Counted from the stretch's first letter, positions 44,382 to 54,390 are shown. The stretch: DNA of 64,000 nt from JAIBAJ01 sp965284645 (GCA_965284645.1 OZ260106.1:186001-250000); one strand, 5' to 3'. Notes: generated by a model not told the origin, from the sequence alone. A program made the numbers and translations.

Positions 44382-47252
44382 ATGATAACCGACTCCTTTT
44401 CTTCCCGCCACATAGGCCCCAATGCCGACGAAACCTCTAAAATGCTTGAAGCTATTGGAGTTTCAAGTTTAGATGAACTAATTTCTCAAACTGTTCCTGC
44501 CCAGATTCGTTTGGAAAAGGAATTGGATTTACCTCAGGCATTAAGCGAATATGACTATTTGAACCATGTTGGGGAACTAGGGAAGAAGAATAAAGTATTC
44601 AAATCTTTCATTGGTCAAGGCTACCATTCCACCATTGTACCATCGGTAATCAAGCGTAATGTATTGGAAAACCCAGGTTGGTATACAGCCTACACACCTT
44701 ACCAAGCTGAAATTGCCCAAGGTCGATTAGAAGCTTTGTTGAATTTCCAAACCTTAGTGATGGAGCTTACTGGCATGGAGATAGCAAATGCTTCCTTGTT
44801 GGATGAGGCTACTGCAGCTGCTGAGGCAATGATTATGCTTTTCCACAGCAGACCAAAAGAAAAGAGCAATGCCAATGTATTTTTTGTTTCTGAACTTTGC
44901 TTTAACCAAACCATTGATGTTTTAAAAACTCGTTCGGCTCCACTAGGCATTGAATTATTGATTGGCAACCATGAAACAGTAGCCTTCAACGACCAGATTT
45001 TTGGGGCATTGGTACAATATCCGGCATCAAACGGAGAGGTTTTCAACTACACTGAGTTTGCTGCTAGTGCAAAGAGCCATGGCATTAGACTTGCCGTTGC
45101 TGCGGATATCCTATCTTTGGTATTGTTAGCCCCACCTGCCGAATGGGGAGCTGATGTGGTAGTAGGAAACAGTCAACGCTTTGGTGTTCCTATGGGATAT
45201 GGCGGTCCACACGCGGCCTTTTTTACTACCAAAGAAGAATTCAAACGATTTATTCCAGGCCGTATTATTGGTGTTAGTGTTGATAGCAATGGAAACAGAG
45301 CTTTACGTATGGCCTTGCAAACCCGCGAACAGCATATTCGCAGAGACAAAGCAACTTCAAACATTTGCACTGCCCAGGCTTTGTTGGCGATAATGGCTTC
45401 CATGTATGGGGTTTACCATGGTCCGGATGGATTGAAAAGAATAGCAACGAAAGTTAATTCAGCCACCACCCAATTGAAAAACGGTTTGGTGGGATTGGGA
45501 ATAAGCATTCAAAACAAAGCCTATTTCGACACCTTGACTTTGGTGGGTGAAAATGCAGGGCAAGTAAAAAAAGTCGCTGAAGGTGCAGGAATCAACTTCT
45601 TTTATGCAGCAGACGGGAGCGTTCGCATCAGCTTAAACGAAACCACTTCGGCACAAGATATCAATGAAATTGTAGGTTTATTTGCCAAGCTTAAAGGTGG
45701 AAATCCAACCGAGATTTCAGCCATTACTGTTCAAGCTGCTTCCGTTTCGGATGCTTTACAAAGAAAAGGAGAGGTATTAAAACAGCAGGTTTTCAATTCG
45801 CATCATTCCGAATCTGAAATGATGCGCTATATCAAAATGCTAGAAAACAAAGATTTGTCATTGACTTTTTCAATGATTTCCTTGGGTTCTTGCACCATGA
45901 AATTGAATGCCGCCAGTGAATTATACCCCATTTCAGACCCCAATTTTGCCAATTTGCATCCCTTTGCCCCAGTCGACCAAACCTTGGGATACCAAGAAAT
46001 GATCGGGAATTTGGAAAAGTATCTTTGTCAGGTTACAGGATTTGCAGGCATGAGTTTCCAGCCAAACAGCGGTGCTCAAGGGGAATATGCAGGATTGATG
46101 GTAATTAGAGCCTACCATTTAAGTCGTGGTGATGCGCATCGTACCATTGCTTTGATTCCGCAATCGGCCCATGGCACCAACCCAGCTACAGCCGTTATGG
46201 CAGGTATGCAAGTAGTGGTGGTAAAATGCGACGAATCAGGGAATATTGATGTTGCCGATTTAAAAGCCAAAGCAGAGCAACATAAAGAAAATTTAGCCTG
46301 TTTGATGGTTACCTATCCATCGACCCATGGTGTATTTGAAGAGGCGATAACAGAAATCACCAAAATCATCCATACTTACGGAGGTCAGGTTTATATGGAT
46401 GGTGCAAACATGAATGCCCAAGTTGGTTTGACTTCGCCAGGACGAATCGGGGCTGATGTTTGCCATTTGAATTTACATAAAACTTTTGCCATTCCGCATG
46501 GTGGAGGTGGTCCAGGTGTTGGTCCGATAGGTGTGGCAGCACATTTAAAACCATTTTTACCAGGACATATTTTTATTAAAACAGGCGGAGAGCAAGCTAT
46601 TACTTCCGTATCAGCGGCGCCTTATGGAAGTGCGTTGATTTTATTAATAAGCTATGGTTATATCCGCATGTTGGGAAAGGACGGAGTAATAAATTCTACC
46701 AAATATGCCATTTTGAATGCTAACTACATGAAGGCTAAATTGGAAAAACACTTCCCGATTTTATACCAAGGCAGTAATGGAAGAGTGGCCCACGAAATGA
46801 TTTTGGATTGTAGGGAATTTAAACGCACTTGTGGTATCGAGGTTGAAGATATCGCCAAACGTTTAATGGATTATGGCTACCACGCCCCTACTGTATCGTT
46901 CCCGGTTGCAGGCACTTTGATGGTTGAACCAACAGAAAGTGAAAGTGTACACGAGTTGGATAAATTCTGCGACTCCTTGATTCATATCAAAAGAGAAATT
47001 GAAGAAATTGCAACAGGAAAAGCTGACAAACTTGACAATGTGTTAAAGCATGCGCCCCATACCGCAGGAGTGGTAATTTCAGGCGAATGGACTCGTTCCT
47101 ATTCAAGAGAAAAGGCGGTTTATCCAGCCGAATGGATTAGGGAGAATAAATTCTGGCCAAGCGTTGGTAGAGTAGACAATGCTTATGGCGACCGCAACTT
47201 AGTTTGCAGCTGTGAACCTATAGAGTCTTATATGGAATTAAGTGAAGTTTAA
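44382..47252 (+). CDS. gcvP: Glycine dehydrogenase (decarboxylating), P-protein of the glycine cleavage system
   Basis: A 956-residue single-chain P-protein. It decarboxylates glycine and passes the aminomethyl group to the H-protein lipoyl arm. The N-terminus is SRHIGPNADETSKMLEAIG. The first half carries GYHSTIVPSVIKRNVLENPG, WYTAYTPYQAEIAQGRLEAL and YGGPHAAFFTTK. The PLP lysine is in the C-terminal half, CHLNLHKTFAIPHGGGGPGV, with MYLGSCTMKLN-like SLGSCTMKLNAASELYPI before it. The ATG at 44382 begins the conserved N-terminus. gcvT and gcvH are not in the window. Confidence 0.97.
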   Translation: MITDSFSSRHIGPNADETSKMLEAIGVSSLDELISQTVPAQIRLEKELDLPQALSEYDYLNHVGELGKKNKVFKSFIGQGYHSTIVPSVIKRNVLENPGWYTAYTPYQAEIAQGRLEALLNFQTLVMELTGMEIANASLLDEATAAAEAMIMLFHSRPKEKSNANVFFVSELCFNQTIDVLKTRSAPLGIELLIGNHETVAFNDQIFGALVQYPASNGEVFNYTEFAASAKSHGIRLAVAADILSLVLLAPPAEWGADVVVGNSQRFGVPMGYGGPHAAFFTTKEEFKRFIPGRIIGVSVDSNGNRALRMALQTREQHIRRDKATSNICTAQALLAIMASMYGVYHGPDGLKRIATKVNSATTQLKNGLVGLGISIQNKAYFDTLTLVGENAGQVKKVAEGAGINFFYAADGSVRISLNETTSAQDINEIVGLFAKLKGGNPTEISAITVQAASVSDALQRKGEVLKQQVFNSHHSESEMMRYIKMLENKDLSLTFSMISLGSCTMKLNAASELYPISDPNFANLHPFAPVDQTLGYQEMIGNLEKYLCQVTGFAGMSFQPNSGAQGEYAGLMVIRAYHLSRGDAHRTIALIPQSAHGTNPATAVMAGMQVVVVKCDESGNIDVADLKAKAEQHKENLACLMVTYPSTHGVFEEAITEITKIIHTYGGQVYMDGANMNAQVGLTSPGRIGADVCHLNLHKTFAIPHGGGGPGVGPIGVAAHLKPFLPGHIFIKTGGEQAITSVSAAPYGSALILLISYGYIRMLGKDGVINSTKYAILNANYMKAKLEKHFPILYQGSNGRVAHEMILDCREFKRTCGIEVEDIAKRLMDYGYHAPTVSFPVAGTLMVEPTESESVHELDKFCDSLIHIKREIEEIATGKADKLDNVLKHAPHTAGVVISGEWTRSYSREKAVYPAEWIRENKFWPSVGRVDNAYGDRNLVCSCEPIESYMELSEV

Positions 47253-47308
47253 TTTTCTATTATCATTTTTTTTTCTTTCCTTTACGCCCTCAAATTAATC
47301 AACAAAAT

Positions 47309-48322
47309 ATGAATAAACTTTTTACCCTCTCTGTTTCTGTGCTTATTGCAGGTTCAAGCTTTGCTCAAACAAGGATGACTCCAAGCATGCACGCTAGCTC
47401 AATGCACCAATCCATTAACCAAGGCACTCACCCAAAGAAAAATGCTTTTACAGCAGCAGAAGGTGATACATTGTTCTTCTTTGATGGTTCAACTTTTTTT
47501 GGCGATACCCCAACTGTAGATTTCAACAATTTTGATTCTGACAACGTTGACAACGACGGATTGCCAATCAATGCTAACATCGCTGACGGTTTTAGCACTA
47601 CTGGTGGTTACACTTTCTACTACAGCGTAGATTCAGTTACTGGTGACTCTTCTTTCTATTTTGCTGCTACTTCATGGTTTGAAGGTTTAACTGGAGCTGC
47701 TGCTCTTTCTGACGACTGGTTTACTTTTGGTCCAATCAATGTTCCATCTAGTGGTGGTACTTTGCAATGGAAACACCGCATGCCAGACAATGATTTCCGT
47801 GATGGTTACCAAGTAATTATCAACACTTCATCCATTGACCCAGCTGATTTCGTTTCTTCTGGTGATACAGTTTTCAGTGTTGGTGACAATGCCGCTTCAA
47901 CCAATAATGATACTGCATGGACTGCACAATCAGTTCAATTGGGAGGTTATGCTGACTTACCAATTTTTGTAGCTTTCCATCACAATGCTGCAGATATGTT
48001 TATCCTTTACTTGGATGATATAGCACTTGTTGAAGGTTCAGTTGGAATTTCTAAAGTTAATCCTCTAGAAGCTTCTATGAACATTTACCCAAACCCAACT
48101 TCTGGTAATTCAACTCTTACTTATGCTTTGAAAGACAATGCTGACGTTCAAGTTAAAGTTATCGATTTCACTGGAAAAACTGTTATGAGCCTTAACCAAG
48201 GTCGTCAAAACTCAGGTTTCCACAACTTGAACATTGATCTTTCTTCTTTGCCAGCTGGCGTTTATGCTTACAATATTACTGCTGGTAACTACTCAGCTAC
48301 TAAATCAGTTATTGTTAAATAA
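47309..48322 (+). CDS. T9SS-sorted secreted protein with cleaved-adhesin/choice-of-anchor J-like domain
   Basis: A 337-residue exported protein. The signal peptide ends near residue 19 (AGSSFAQ). The central beta-sandwich (about 50-250: DDWFTFGPINVPSSGGTLQW, YQVIINTSSIDPADFVSSG, FVAFHHNAADMFILYLDDIA) is of the cleaved-adhesin type. The C-terminus is a T9SS type A domain (NIYPNPTSGNSTLTYALKDN, VIDFTGKTVMSL, LPAGVYAYNIT). Codons are strongly biased to a small set (GCT, GGT, ACT), suggesting high expression. A good terminator follows. Confidence 0.85.
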   Translation: MNKLFTLSVSVLIAGSSFAQTRMTPSMHASSMHQSINQGTHPKKNAFTAAEGDTLFFFDGSTFFGDTPTVDFNNFDSDNVDNDGLPINANIADGFSTTGGYTFYYSVDSVTGDSSFYFAATSWFEGLTGAAALSDDWFTFGPINVPSSGGTLQWKHRMPDNDFRDGYQVIINTSSIDPADFVSSGDTVFSVGDNAASTNNDTAWTAQSVQLGGYADLPIFVAFHHNAADMFILYLDDIALVEGSVGISKVNPLEASMNIYPNPTSGNSTLTYALKDNADVQVKVIDFTGKTVMSLNQGRQNSGFHNLNIDLSSLPAGVYAYNITAGNYSATKSVIVK

Positions 48323-48343
48323 TTTTGCTCTGATGATAAAAAA

Positions 48344-48372
48344 GGCTGCCCACAAGGGTGGCCTTTTTTTTT
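48344..48372 (+). terminator. Intrinsic terminator after the T9SS adhesin-like gene
   Basis: GGCTGCCC (48344-48351) and GGGTGGCC (48356-48363) pair with two G-T wobbles around an ACAA loop, followed by nine T. Confidence 0.85.
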
Positions 48373-48413
48373 ACCTATTTTAAACTGCCACTATTAGGTA
48401 TGAAGTTTGGAAA

Positions 48414-48421
48414 TACCTTTG
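48414..48421 (+). promoter_or_regulatory. Minus-7 box TACCTTTG of gatA
   Basis: TACCTTTG ends five bases before the ATG at 48427, again implying a leaderless mRNA. It lies downstream of the preceding terminator. Confidence 0.55.
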
Positions 48422-48426
48422 CAAAA

Positions 48427-49842
48427 ATGAATTCATATACTACATTAAGTGCTGTAAAGGCAGATTTGGAAAAAGGGAAGACCTCAGTAGTCAATTTGAC
48501 CCAACATTATATTTCCAAAATTGAAGAAAAAAAGCACCTCAATGCCTTTTTAGAAGTGTTTGAAAAGTCAGCCCTAGCCAAAGCTGAACAAGTAGACCAT
48601 AAATTAAAAAATGGAACCGCCGGAAAATTAGCCGGGATGGTAATTGGCATTAAGGACAATATTTGTTACAAAGACCATCAAGTTTCAGGCGCTTCAAAAA
48701 TCTTGGCTGGATTTAGATCACTCTATGATTCAACCGTAGTAGAGCGACTATTAGCAGAAGATGCTGTAATAATTGGCCGACTAAACTGCGACGAATTTGC
48801 CATGGGAAGCAGCAATGAGAATTCTGCCTTTGGTGTAGTAAAGAATCCTTTACAAGAAGATTTGGTTCCTGGTGGAAGTTCAGGTGGAAGTGCGGCGGCT
48901 GTTGCTGCAGGACTTTGTTTGGCCGCCCTTGGAAGCGATACAGGTGGCAGTATCCGCCAACCGGCTTCCTTTTGCGGAATTGTTGGACTAAAACCAACTT
49001 ATGGACGAGTTTCTAGGTGGGGTTTGTTGGCTTATGGCTCATCCTTTGATCAAATTGGCCCTTTGACACATTCGATCGAAGATACAGCTTTAATCCTTGA
49101 AGTTATTGCAGGGAATGATGAGTACGATGCCACTTCCTCTTCTAAACCAGTGCCAGCCTATTCGAAAAATCTAAAATTTGAAGGAAAAGCCAAAATCTGT
49201 TACCTAAAGGAATGCTTAGAAAGTCCGGGCTTAGATCCAGAATTAAAGGATCAAATGAACCAAAAAATTGCAGACTTAAAAGCGGCAGGACATGAAGTTG
49301 TTCAAGTGGATTTCCCTTATTTAGATTTCTTGGTTCCTGCTTATTATATCCTTACAACGGCCGAAGCCAGTAGTAATTTAAGCCGATATAGTGGCATCCA
49401 CTATGGATTTCGTAGTTCAAATGCAACAGATTTAGAAAGTACCTACAAAAAATCAAGGTCAGAAGGTTTTGGAAAAGAAGTACAACGTCGTATTATGCTT
49501 GGTACCTTTGTATTGAGTGCTGGTTATTACGATGCCTATTATACCAAGGCTCAAAAAGTTCGAAGAATTCTTAGAGACTTTACAACCAAGCTACTTGAGG
49601 AATATGACTTTATGATAATGCCAACAACCCCAGGTCCAGCATTTGGAATAGGAAAAAAATCGGATGATCCAATTCAATTGTATTTAGAAGATATTTATAC
49701 CGTTCAGGCTAATTTGGTTGGTGTTCCAGCTTTGTCAATTCCATTAGGCGTAAATAAATCGGGGTTGCCCTTTGGTCTCCAACTCATGGCCAAGCATTTT
49801 GAAGAAGAGAAATTGCTTCAGTTTGCCCAATCCATCGCATGA
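48427..49842 (+). CDS. gatA: Asp-tRNA(Asn)/Glu-tRNA(Gln) amidotransferase subunit A
   Basis: A 471-residue amidase-signature enzyme that frees ammonia from glutamine for tRNA-bound Glu/Asp amidation in GatCAB. The catalytic Lys is in GIKDNICYKDHQ, the cis-Ser/Ser pair in VPGGSSGGSAAAVAAG and ALGSDTGGSIRQPASFCG. C-terminal block: IMPTTPGPAFGIG, then NLVGVPALSIPLG. The ATG at 48427 (MNSYTTLSAVK) fits the family start; longer frames run into the terminator. gatB and gatC are not adjacent. It overlaps the next gene by four bases. Confidence 0.95.
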   Translation: MNSYTTLSAVKADLEKGKTSVVNLTQHYISKIEEKKHLNAFLEVFEKSALAKAEQVDHKLKNGTAGKLAGMVIGIKDNICYKDHQVSGASKILAGFRSLYDSTVVERLLAEDAVIIGRLNCDEFAMGSSNENSAFGVVKNPLQEDLVPGGSSGGSAAAVAAGLCLAALGSDTGGSIRQPASFCGIVGLKPTYGRVSRWGLLAYGSSFDQIGPLTHSIEDTALILEVIAGNDEYDATSSSKPVPAYSKNLKFEGKAKICYLKECLESPGLDPELKDQMNQKIADLKAAGHEVVQVDFPYLDFLVPAYYILTTAEASSNLSRYSGIHYGFRSSNATDLESTYKKSRSEGFGKEVQRRIMLGTFVLSAGYYDAYYTKAQKVRRILRDFTTKLLEEYDFMIMPTTPGPAFGIGKKSDDPIQLYLEDIYTVQANLVGVPALSIPLGVNKSGLPFGLQLMAKHFEEEKLLQFAQSIA

Positions 49843-50960
49843 TTCAAAGGCTATTACCAATAGTTGTATTTTTCGGCTTGGGGCGCTGCTTTGCCCAAAC
49901 ACCAGTTATTTTAAATCCTGTTGGTACCTTTCCAAATTCATGTATTGAAACCTCAGGACTAGCCTTATCAACCAACGGAAATCTTTGGAATATAAATGAC
50001 AGTGGAAATCAGGCGGAGCTTTATCTTCTGGATAGTCAAGCCAACCTAATCAACACCTTGTTGGTAAACGGAACCACCAATGTAGATTGGGAAGATCTTA
50101 CCCGAAGCAGTGATGGCAGAATTTTCATTGGAGATATGGGAAACAATGCGAATCTTCGAACCGATTTATGCATTTATATTCTACCTAACCCAGACACGGT
50201 TACCGGAGGCAGTATTGATACTTTAGGAAAAATCAATTTCTCTTATCCTGATCAATTCAGCTTTCCTCCAGAAGAAGCCAACATGAATTTTGACTGCGAA
50301 TCCATGTTTTGGTGGAACAACCACATTTATTTGGTATCCAAAAACAGAGGAAGTACCCAATTTGCCAAACTTTACCAACTTCCAGATCAACCAGGAACCT
50401 ATACCCCAACCCTATTGGATAGTTTTAATACTAACTTTTGGATTACAGGAGCAGATTTAAGCCCAAATGGAGACAGGCTAGTTCTTGAATCGTATATGGG
50501 CTTTTGGATTTTCGACCATATTGTGAATGGTCAATTTTTTCAAGGTACACCCCACCAATTCTCTACAGAATTTACCCAAAAGGAAGGAGTGGTTTTTGCC
50601 ACAACATCAAAATTGTATTTCAGTGATGAATTTATTAGCGCAAACCAAAGTGGCGGAAAATTATACACTTTAGAAATTGATTCACTCTTGGATCAAATAA
50701 CACCCGTTTGGGGAATTGATCGCTTTTTGAAAACCGGATATTCCGCCGAAACCAAAGAAATTTGGATTGATAACCAATCATTGGAAAGGAACAAGCCGTG
50801 TCAAGCTAAACTTTTTAATGATCTTGGCCAATTGGTTGGTGAAAAATCGGTTTTTGCTGGAATCGGAAAGCAATCGTTCAAAATTGATTGGCCTGGTTTA
50901 TACATTTTGGAATTGGTGTGGGCAAACCAAAATTATCGACAAAAATTCCTAACAGATTAA
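49839..50960 (+). CDS. Secreted beta-propeller-like protein with degenerate C-terminal sorting-like tail
   Basis: A 373-residue exported protein. Signal peptide about 1-20 (GLGRCFAQ). The body has propeller-like repeats (SGLALSTNGNLWNINDSGNQ, WEDLTRSSDGRIFIGDMGNN, ADLSPNGDRLVLESY, KEGVVFATTSKLYFSDE). The last 70 residues (AKLFNDLGQLVGEK, WPGLYILELVW) resemble a shortened T9SS type A domain lacking the YPNP start. The start overlaps the gatA stop. Function unknown. Confidence 0.7.
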   Translation: MIQRLLPIVVFFGLGRCFAQTPVILNPVGTFPNSCIETSGLALSTNGNLWNINDSGNQAELYLLDSQANLINTLLVNGTTNVDWEDLTRSSDGRIFIGDMGNNANLRTDLCIYILPNPDTVTGGSIDTLGKINFSYPDQFSFPPEEANMNFDCESMFWWNNHIYLVSKNRGSTQFAKLYQLPDQPGTYTPTLLDSFNTNFWITGADLSPNGDRLVLESYMGFWIFDHIVNGQFFQGTPHQFSTEFTQKEGVVFATTSKLYFSDEFISANQSGGKLYTLEIDSLLDQITPVWGIDRFLKTGYSAETKEIWIDNQSLERNKPCQAKLFNDLGQLVGEKSVFAGIGKQSFKIDWPGLYILELVWANQNYRQKFLTD

Positions 50961-50989
50961 TCCCTTATAAAAACCTAGCAAATTCTAGG

Positions 50990-50997
50990 TACTTTTG
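50990..50997 (+). promoter_or_regulatory. Minus-7 box TACTTTTG upstream of the PASTA gene
   Basis: TACTTTTG matches TAnnTTTG and lies 26 bases before the ATG at 51024. Confidence 0.4.
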
Positions 50998-51023
50998 CAA
51001 GTTGTACGCTTATAAAGCTTGAA

Positions 51024-51824
51024 ATGAATAATCTAATCGCTTTTGTTAAAAGCAAATCCTTTTTAAAGCAAATGGGCATCATTGTAGGTGCTTGGATTAT
51101 TTTCACTACCCTCGTTATGTTCATTTTGGGCTTTTATACCCATAATGGAGAAAAGGTAGAAGTGCCAAATTTTAAAGGGATGTCGAAAGCAGAATTGGAA
51201 AAATTCATTGAAACTACTGATCTTCGATATGCTATCATTGATTCTGTTTTTGATTTACAGGCCAAAAAAGGAGCCGTAGCCGACCAAGTGCCTAAACCAG
51301 GAGCTTTCGTAAAAAAAGATAGACTTATCTATTTAACTGTCAATGCCATTTTACCGCCAAAGGTTAAAATGCCAAACTTGGTTGACCTTACCCTGAGACA
51401 GGCCACAGCCCGAATTGAAACTTATGGACTAAAAGTTGGAAGACTTCAATACATTCCAGATTTAGCCAAAAATGCCGTACTAAAGCAGCTGTTGGGCGGA
51501 AAAGAAGTTAAACCTGGAACCCTTGTAAATAAAGGAAGTTCTGTAAACTTAGTCGTGGGAAGTGGACTAGGTGATGAAGATATTTATGTTCCTAATTTGA
51601 TAGGATTAACTAAAACCGAAGCCGTACAAACCATTGAAGCTTCTTCCTTAACAATTGGATCGGTATTGTGGGACAATGGGGTAAAAGACACAGCAACGGC
51701 AAAAGTTTACAAACAAGCTCCTATTTACCGTCCAGAATCCAGAATGGGTTCAGGTCAAAGTGTTGATATTTTTCTGACCAACGATTTGAGCAAGGTAAAA
51801 GCTGATACCTTATCTACTCCATAA
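51024..51824 (+). CDS. PASTA-domain membrane protein
   Basis: A 266-residue protein: a short cytosolic N-terminus, one transmembrane helix (about 16-38) and three PASTA domains outside (about 42-110, 111-182, 183-258). The domains are marked by VEVPNFKGMSKAELEKFIE, VKMPNLVDLTLRQATARIE and IYVPNLIGLTKTEAVQTIE, each with a later valine-rich strand (VNAILPPK, VNLVVGSG, VDIFLTND). PASTA modules bind peptidoglycan precursors or structure. No kinase domain is attached, as usual in Bacteroidota. The VWA-like gene starts 18 bp downstream. Confidence 0.92.
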   Translation: MNNLIAFVKSKSFLKQMGIIVGAWIIFTTLVMFILGFYTHNGEKVEVPNFKGMSKAELEKFIETTDLRYAIIDSVFDLQAKKGAVADQVPKPGAFVKKDRLIYLTVNAILPPKVKMPNLVDLTLRQATARIETYGLKVGRLQYIPDLAKNAVLKQLLGGKEVKPGTLVNKGSSVNLVVGSGLGDEDIYVPNLIGLTKTEAVQTIEASSLTIGSVLWDNGVKDTATAKVYKQAPIYRPESRMGSGQSVDIFLTNDLSKVKADTLSTP

Positions 51825-51842
51825 TCCATCGATCTATAACCT

Positions 51843-53930
51843 GTGAACTTCTCTTTGGAATATCCAATTTGGTATGTACTTATCTGTGTACTAGTTGCAG
51901 CTGCCTTTACTTGGATTTTATACGGACGAAAAGAGACCTTTTCAGAATTAAACCTTTGGCTAAAACGGCTATTGGTTTTGCTTAGGTTTTCCGTCCTTTT
52001 CCTACTTAGTTTCCTACTCCTTTCCCCGCTCTTATCCACTAACCATAGAGAAGTCCAGAAACCAAAAGTTATTCTTCTCCGAGATAATTCAAACTCTATT
52101 CTTGGTGCCGGTAAAAAGGATTTTTACACCCAGACCTTTCCGTCCGAATGGGGCAAACTAGGCGAAACGCTAGGAGCAAAATACGATGTGAGCACCTATT
52201 CCTTTGGTTCACAAATAAATAAGGATGATAAAGCAGATTATTCTGAAAAAATAACAGACCTTTCTGAAGCCATTTCCGAAGTTAAAAACCTCTATGCCAA
52301 TCAAAACCTAGGAGCTATAATTCTCGCCACAGATGGAATTTACAACCAAGGCAGCAGTCCTTTATACGAAGCAAAAGACCTTGGCGTTCCTATTTACACG
52401 GTTGGATTAGGTGATACTTTGACAAAAAAGGATATTCTAATAAACACGGTAAGCCATAATAAATATGCCTATTTAGGAAATAACTTCCCGGTAGAGGCAA
52501 CCGTTGAAGCCAAGCTTTGTCAAGGAAGTAAGTCTATAGTAAAGATTATGGATGAAACCGGCACCATTCGAGGTAGTCAGGAGATTCAGGTAACATCCAA
52601 CCGCTTTCAAAAACAAGTTTCCTTTTTGCTAAAGGCCGAAAAATCCGGAATGCAACATTATACCATTCAGGTTGAATCTATTGGAGGAGAAATTACCAAG
52701 GCCAATAACACAGCCGATGTATATATAGAAGTGCTAGATGGACGACAAAAAGTTCTGATTCTATATGCCAATCCCCATCCCGACGTGGCCGCAATCAAGA
52801 ATTCGATTGAAAGCAACCAGAATTATGAGGTAGAAACCAGCTCAGCCGAAAATTTTAAAAAGAACTTACTTTCCTACAACCTTGTCATTTTGCATGCTAT
52901 TCCGGCTACCAACGGAAATGGTCAAACAATCCTTCAAGAGCTCATCAAATCAGAAGTCCCGAGTTTATTTATAATTGGATCCAATTCGTCCATCGCCAAT
53001 TACAACCAACTTGAAAATGGAGTAAATATTCAATCCCGATCCAATACCACCAACGAAACCCAGGCCCTTTTTAACCGAAATTTTACCCTTTTTACTTTGA
53101 GTCCAACCTTGGTAAGCCAATTAGAGAAATTTCCACCTTTGATTTCTCCCTTTGGTGATTTTAAAGTTTCACCGGGTTCCCAATCCTTGCTAAACCAAAA
53201 AATTGGCTCAATTAACACCGAAAACCCCTTGGTTCTCTTTGGCCAAAATGGGAATAGAAAAACAGGAACTATACTTGGCGAAAACTGCTGGAAATGGCGC
53301 TTAGCTGATTTTAACCAAAACAACACAACCAAGAATTTCGACGAGCTTTTTTCGAAGATTGTACAGTATTTGGCCGTTAAACAAGATAAAAGCCAATTTA
53401 GGATACTGACTAAAAACAAATACCAAGAAAACGAACCCGTGCTTTTTGAAGCCGAAATTTATAATGATAGTTACGAATTGATAAACACAGCCGAGGTAAA
53501 TGTGGTTGTTTCAAATGCAAAAGGGAAGAAATATCAGTTTACGCTGGGCAAAACCGACAATGCTTACCGTTTGGATGCCGGGGTTTTTCCTCCTGGAAAT
53601 TATTTTTACGAGGCCAATGCAAAATTCGGAGAAAAGACGTTAAAAGCCAATGGAAAATTTGTGGTTAGTGAAATCAAATTGGAATTACTCAACAATACAG
53701 CCGACCATCAGTTGTTGCGCGCACTTTCGGCCTCTACCAATGGACAGTACTATACCTTGAAAAACTACCAGGATATCGCTCAAAAACTGTTGAATACCGA
53801 GCAAATGAAGCCTGTGATTTACAACTATTCAACCTTCGATGAAGCGATTCATCTGAAATGGATATTTGGACTAATTCTTCTTTTATTGGCCTTGGAATGG
53901 TTCATTCGTAAGTGGGGAGGCGCTTATTAA
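51843..53930 (+). CDS. Membrane protein with von Willebrand A-like domain (BatA-like layout)
   Basis: A 695-residue protein with a GTG start. Two N-terminal helices (about 10-28 and 43-65), then a VWA-like/Rossmann region (about 75-210: KVILLRDNSNSILG, ATDGIYNQGSSP, PIYTVGLGDT). After it come beta domains and a segment resembling a glutamine-amidotransferase fold (about 300-380: VLILYANPHPDVAAI, LVILHAIPAT). One C-terminal helix lies at about 670-690. The MIDAS DxSxS motif is altered to DNSNS. Such proteins are widespread in Bacteroidota envelopes with unknown roles. Probably an operon with the PASTA gene. Confidence 0.75.
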   Translation: MNFSLEYPIWYVLICVLVAAAFTWILYGRKETFSELNLWLKRLLVLLRFSVLFLLSFLLLSPLLSTNHREVQKPKVILLRDNSNSILGAGKKDFYTQTFPSEWGKLGETLGAKYDVSTYSFGSQINKDDKADYSEKITDLSEAISEVKNLYANQNLGAIILATDGIYNQGSSPLYEAKDLGVPIYTVGLGDTLTKKDILINTVSHNKYAYLGNNFPVEATVEAKLCQGSKSIVKIMDETGTIRGSQEIQVTSNRFQKQVSFLLKAEKSGMQHYTIQVESIGGEITKANNTADVYIEVLDGRQKVLILYANPHPDVAAIKNSIESNQNYEVETSSAENFKKNLLSYNLVILHAIPATNGNGQTILQELIKSEVPSLFIIGSNSSIANYNQLENGVNIQSRSNTTNETQALFNRNFTLFTLSPTLVSQLEKFPPLISPFGDFKVSPGSQSLLNQKIGSINTENPLVLFGQNGNRKTGTILGENCWKWRLADFNQNNTTKNFDELFSKIVQYLAVKQDKSQFRILTKNKYQENEPVLFEAEIYNDSYELINTAEVNVVVSNAKGKKYQFTLGKTDNAYRLDAGVFPPGNYFYEANAKFGEKTLKANGKFVVSEIKLELLNNTADHQLLRALSASTNGQYYTLKNYQDIAQKLLNTEQMKPVIYNYSTFDEAIHLKWIFGLILLLLALEWFIRKWGGAY

Positions 53931-53955
53931 TTTTTGAAAACCCTTAATTTTTAGT

Positions 53956-54116
53956 TTTTGGCGGGCCCCCAACCGCCATAACCATTCTACCTCTTTTTTA
54001 CCATTTACTAGGGCGGTTGGGTCAGGCTATCGCTAATACTCCTCAGCATGTAGCCACCGAAAATGCAAGGTGGCTACATGCTTGCGGGGTATCACGCTCT
54101 ATCCTTGCCCGACACC
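53956..54116 (-). repeat. Dispersed structured repeat family A, copy A7 (core replaced by a new hairpin)
   Basis: On the minus strand the ends are canonical: TCGGGCAAGGATAGAGCG, hairpin CCCAACCGCC/GGCGGTTGGG, end GGGGGCCCGCCAAAAA. The core is different: AGCATGTAGCCACC (54045-54058) and GGTGGCTACATGCT (54069-54082) make a perfect 14-bp stem with a ten-base loop. It lies between convergent genes. Confidence 0.85.
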
Positions 54117-54226
54117 TCCGCATAGCATTGTACTGAGCCTGGGCCTTTGCTTTTCATTCACAGTTGGCAAACTGATTGATTTACAAATTTTTATCCTCAA
54201 TATATTACAAAGCTTAATCGGTGTTA

Positions 54227-54390
54227 AACCCAGATTTCGTATTAGCAATGAGTAAACGATTAACCAGTTGTAAATCAATCTGTATGGCCAAATTGATAAT
54301 ACCTGCTCTCCCGAAATTTCTTCGAGAGGGTAAACCCAACTAAATCAAGTAATTCGGATTATAAAATCCTTATATGGATTAATCTGGATT
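54227..54390 (+). repeat. MITE-like repeat family B, copy B2
   Basis: Ends AACCCAGATT and AATCTGGATT are inverted repeats with one mismatch. The order of internal blocks equals B1 (ACGATTAACCAGTTGTAAAT, CCCGAAATTTCTTCGAGAGG, CCCAACTAAATCAAG), but the right hairpin arm has decayed. Its end overlaps the stop of the Na/Pi cotransporter gene by two bases. Confidence 0.8.
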
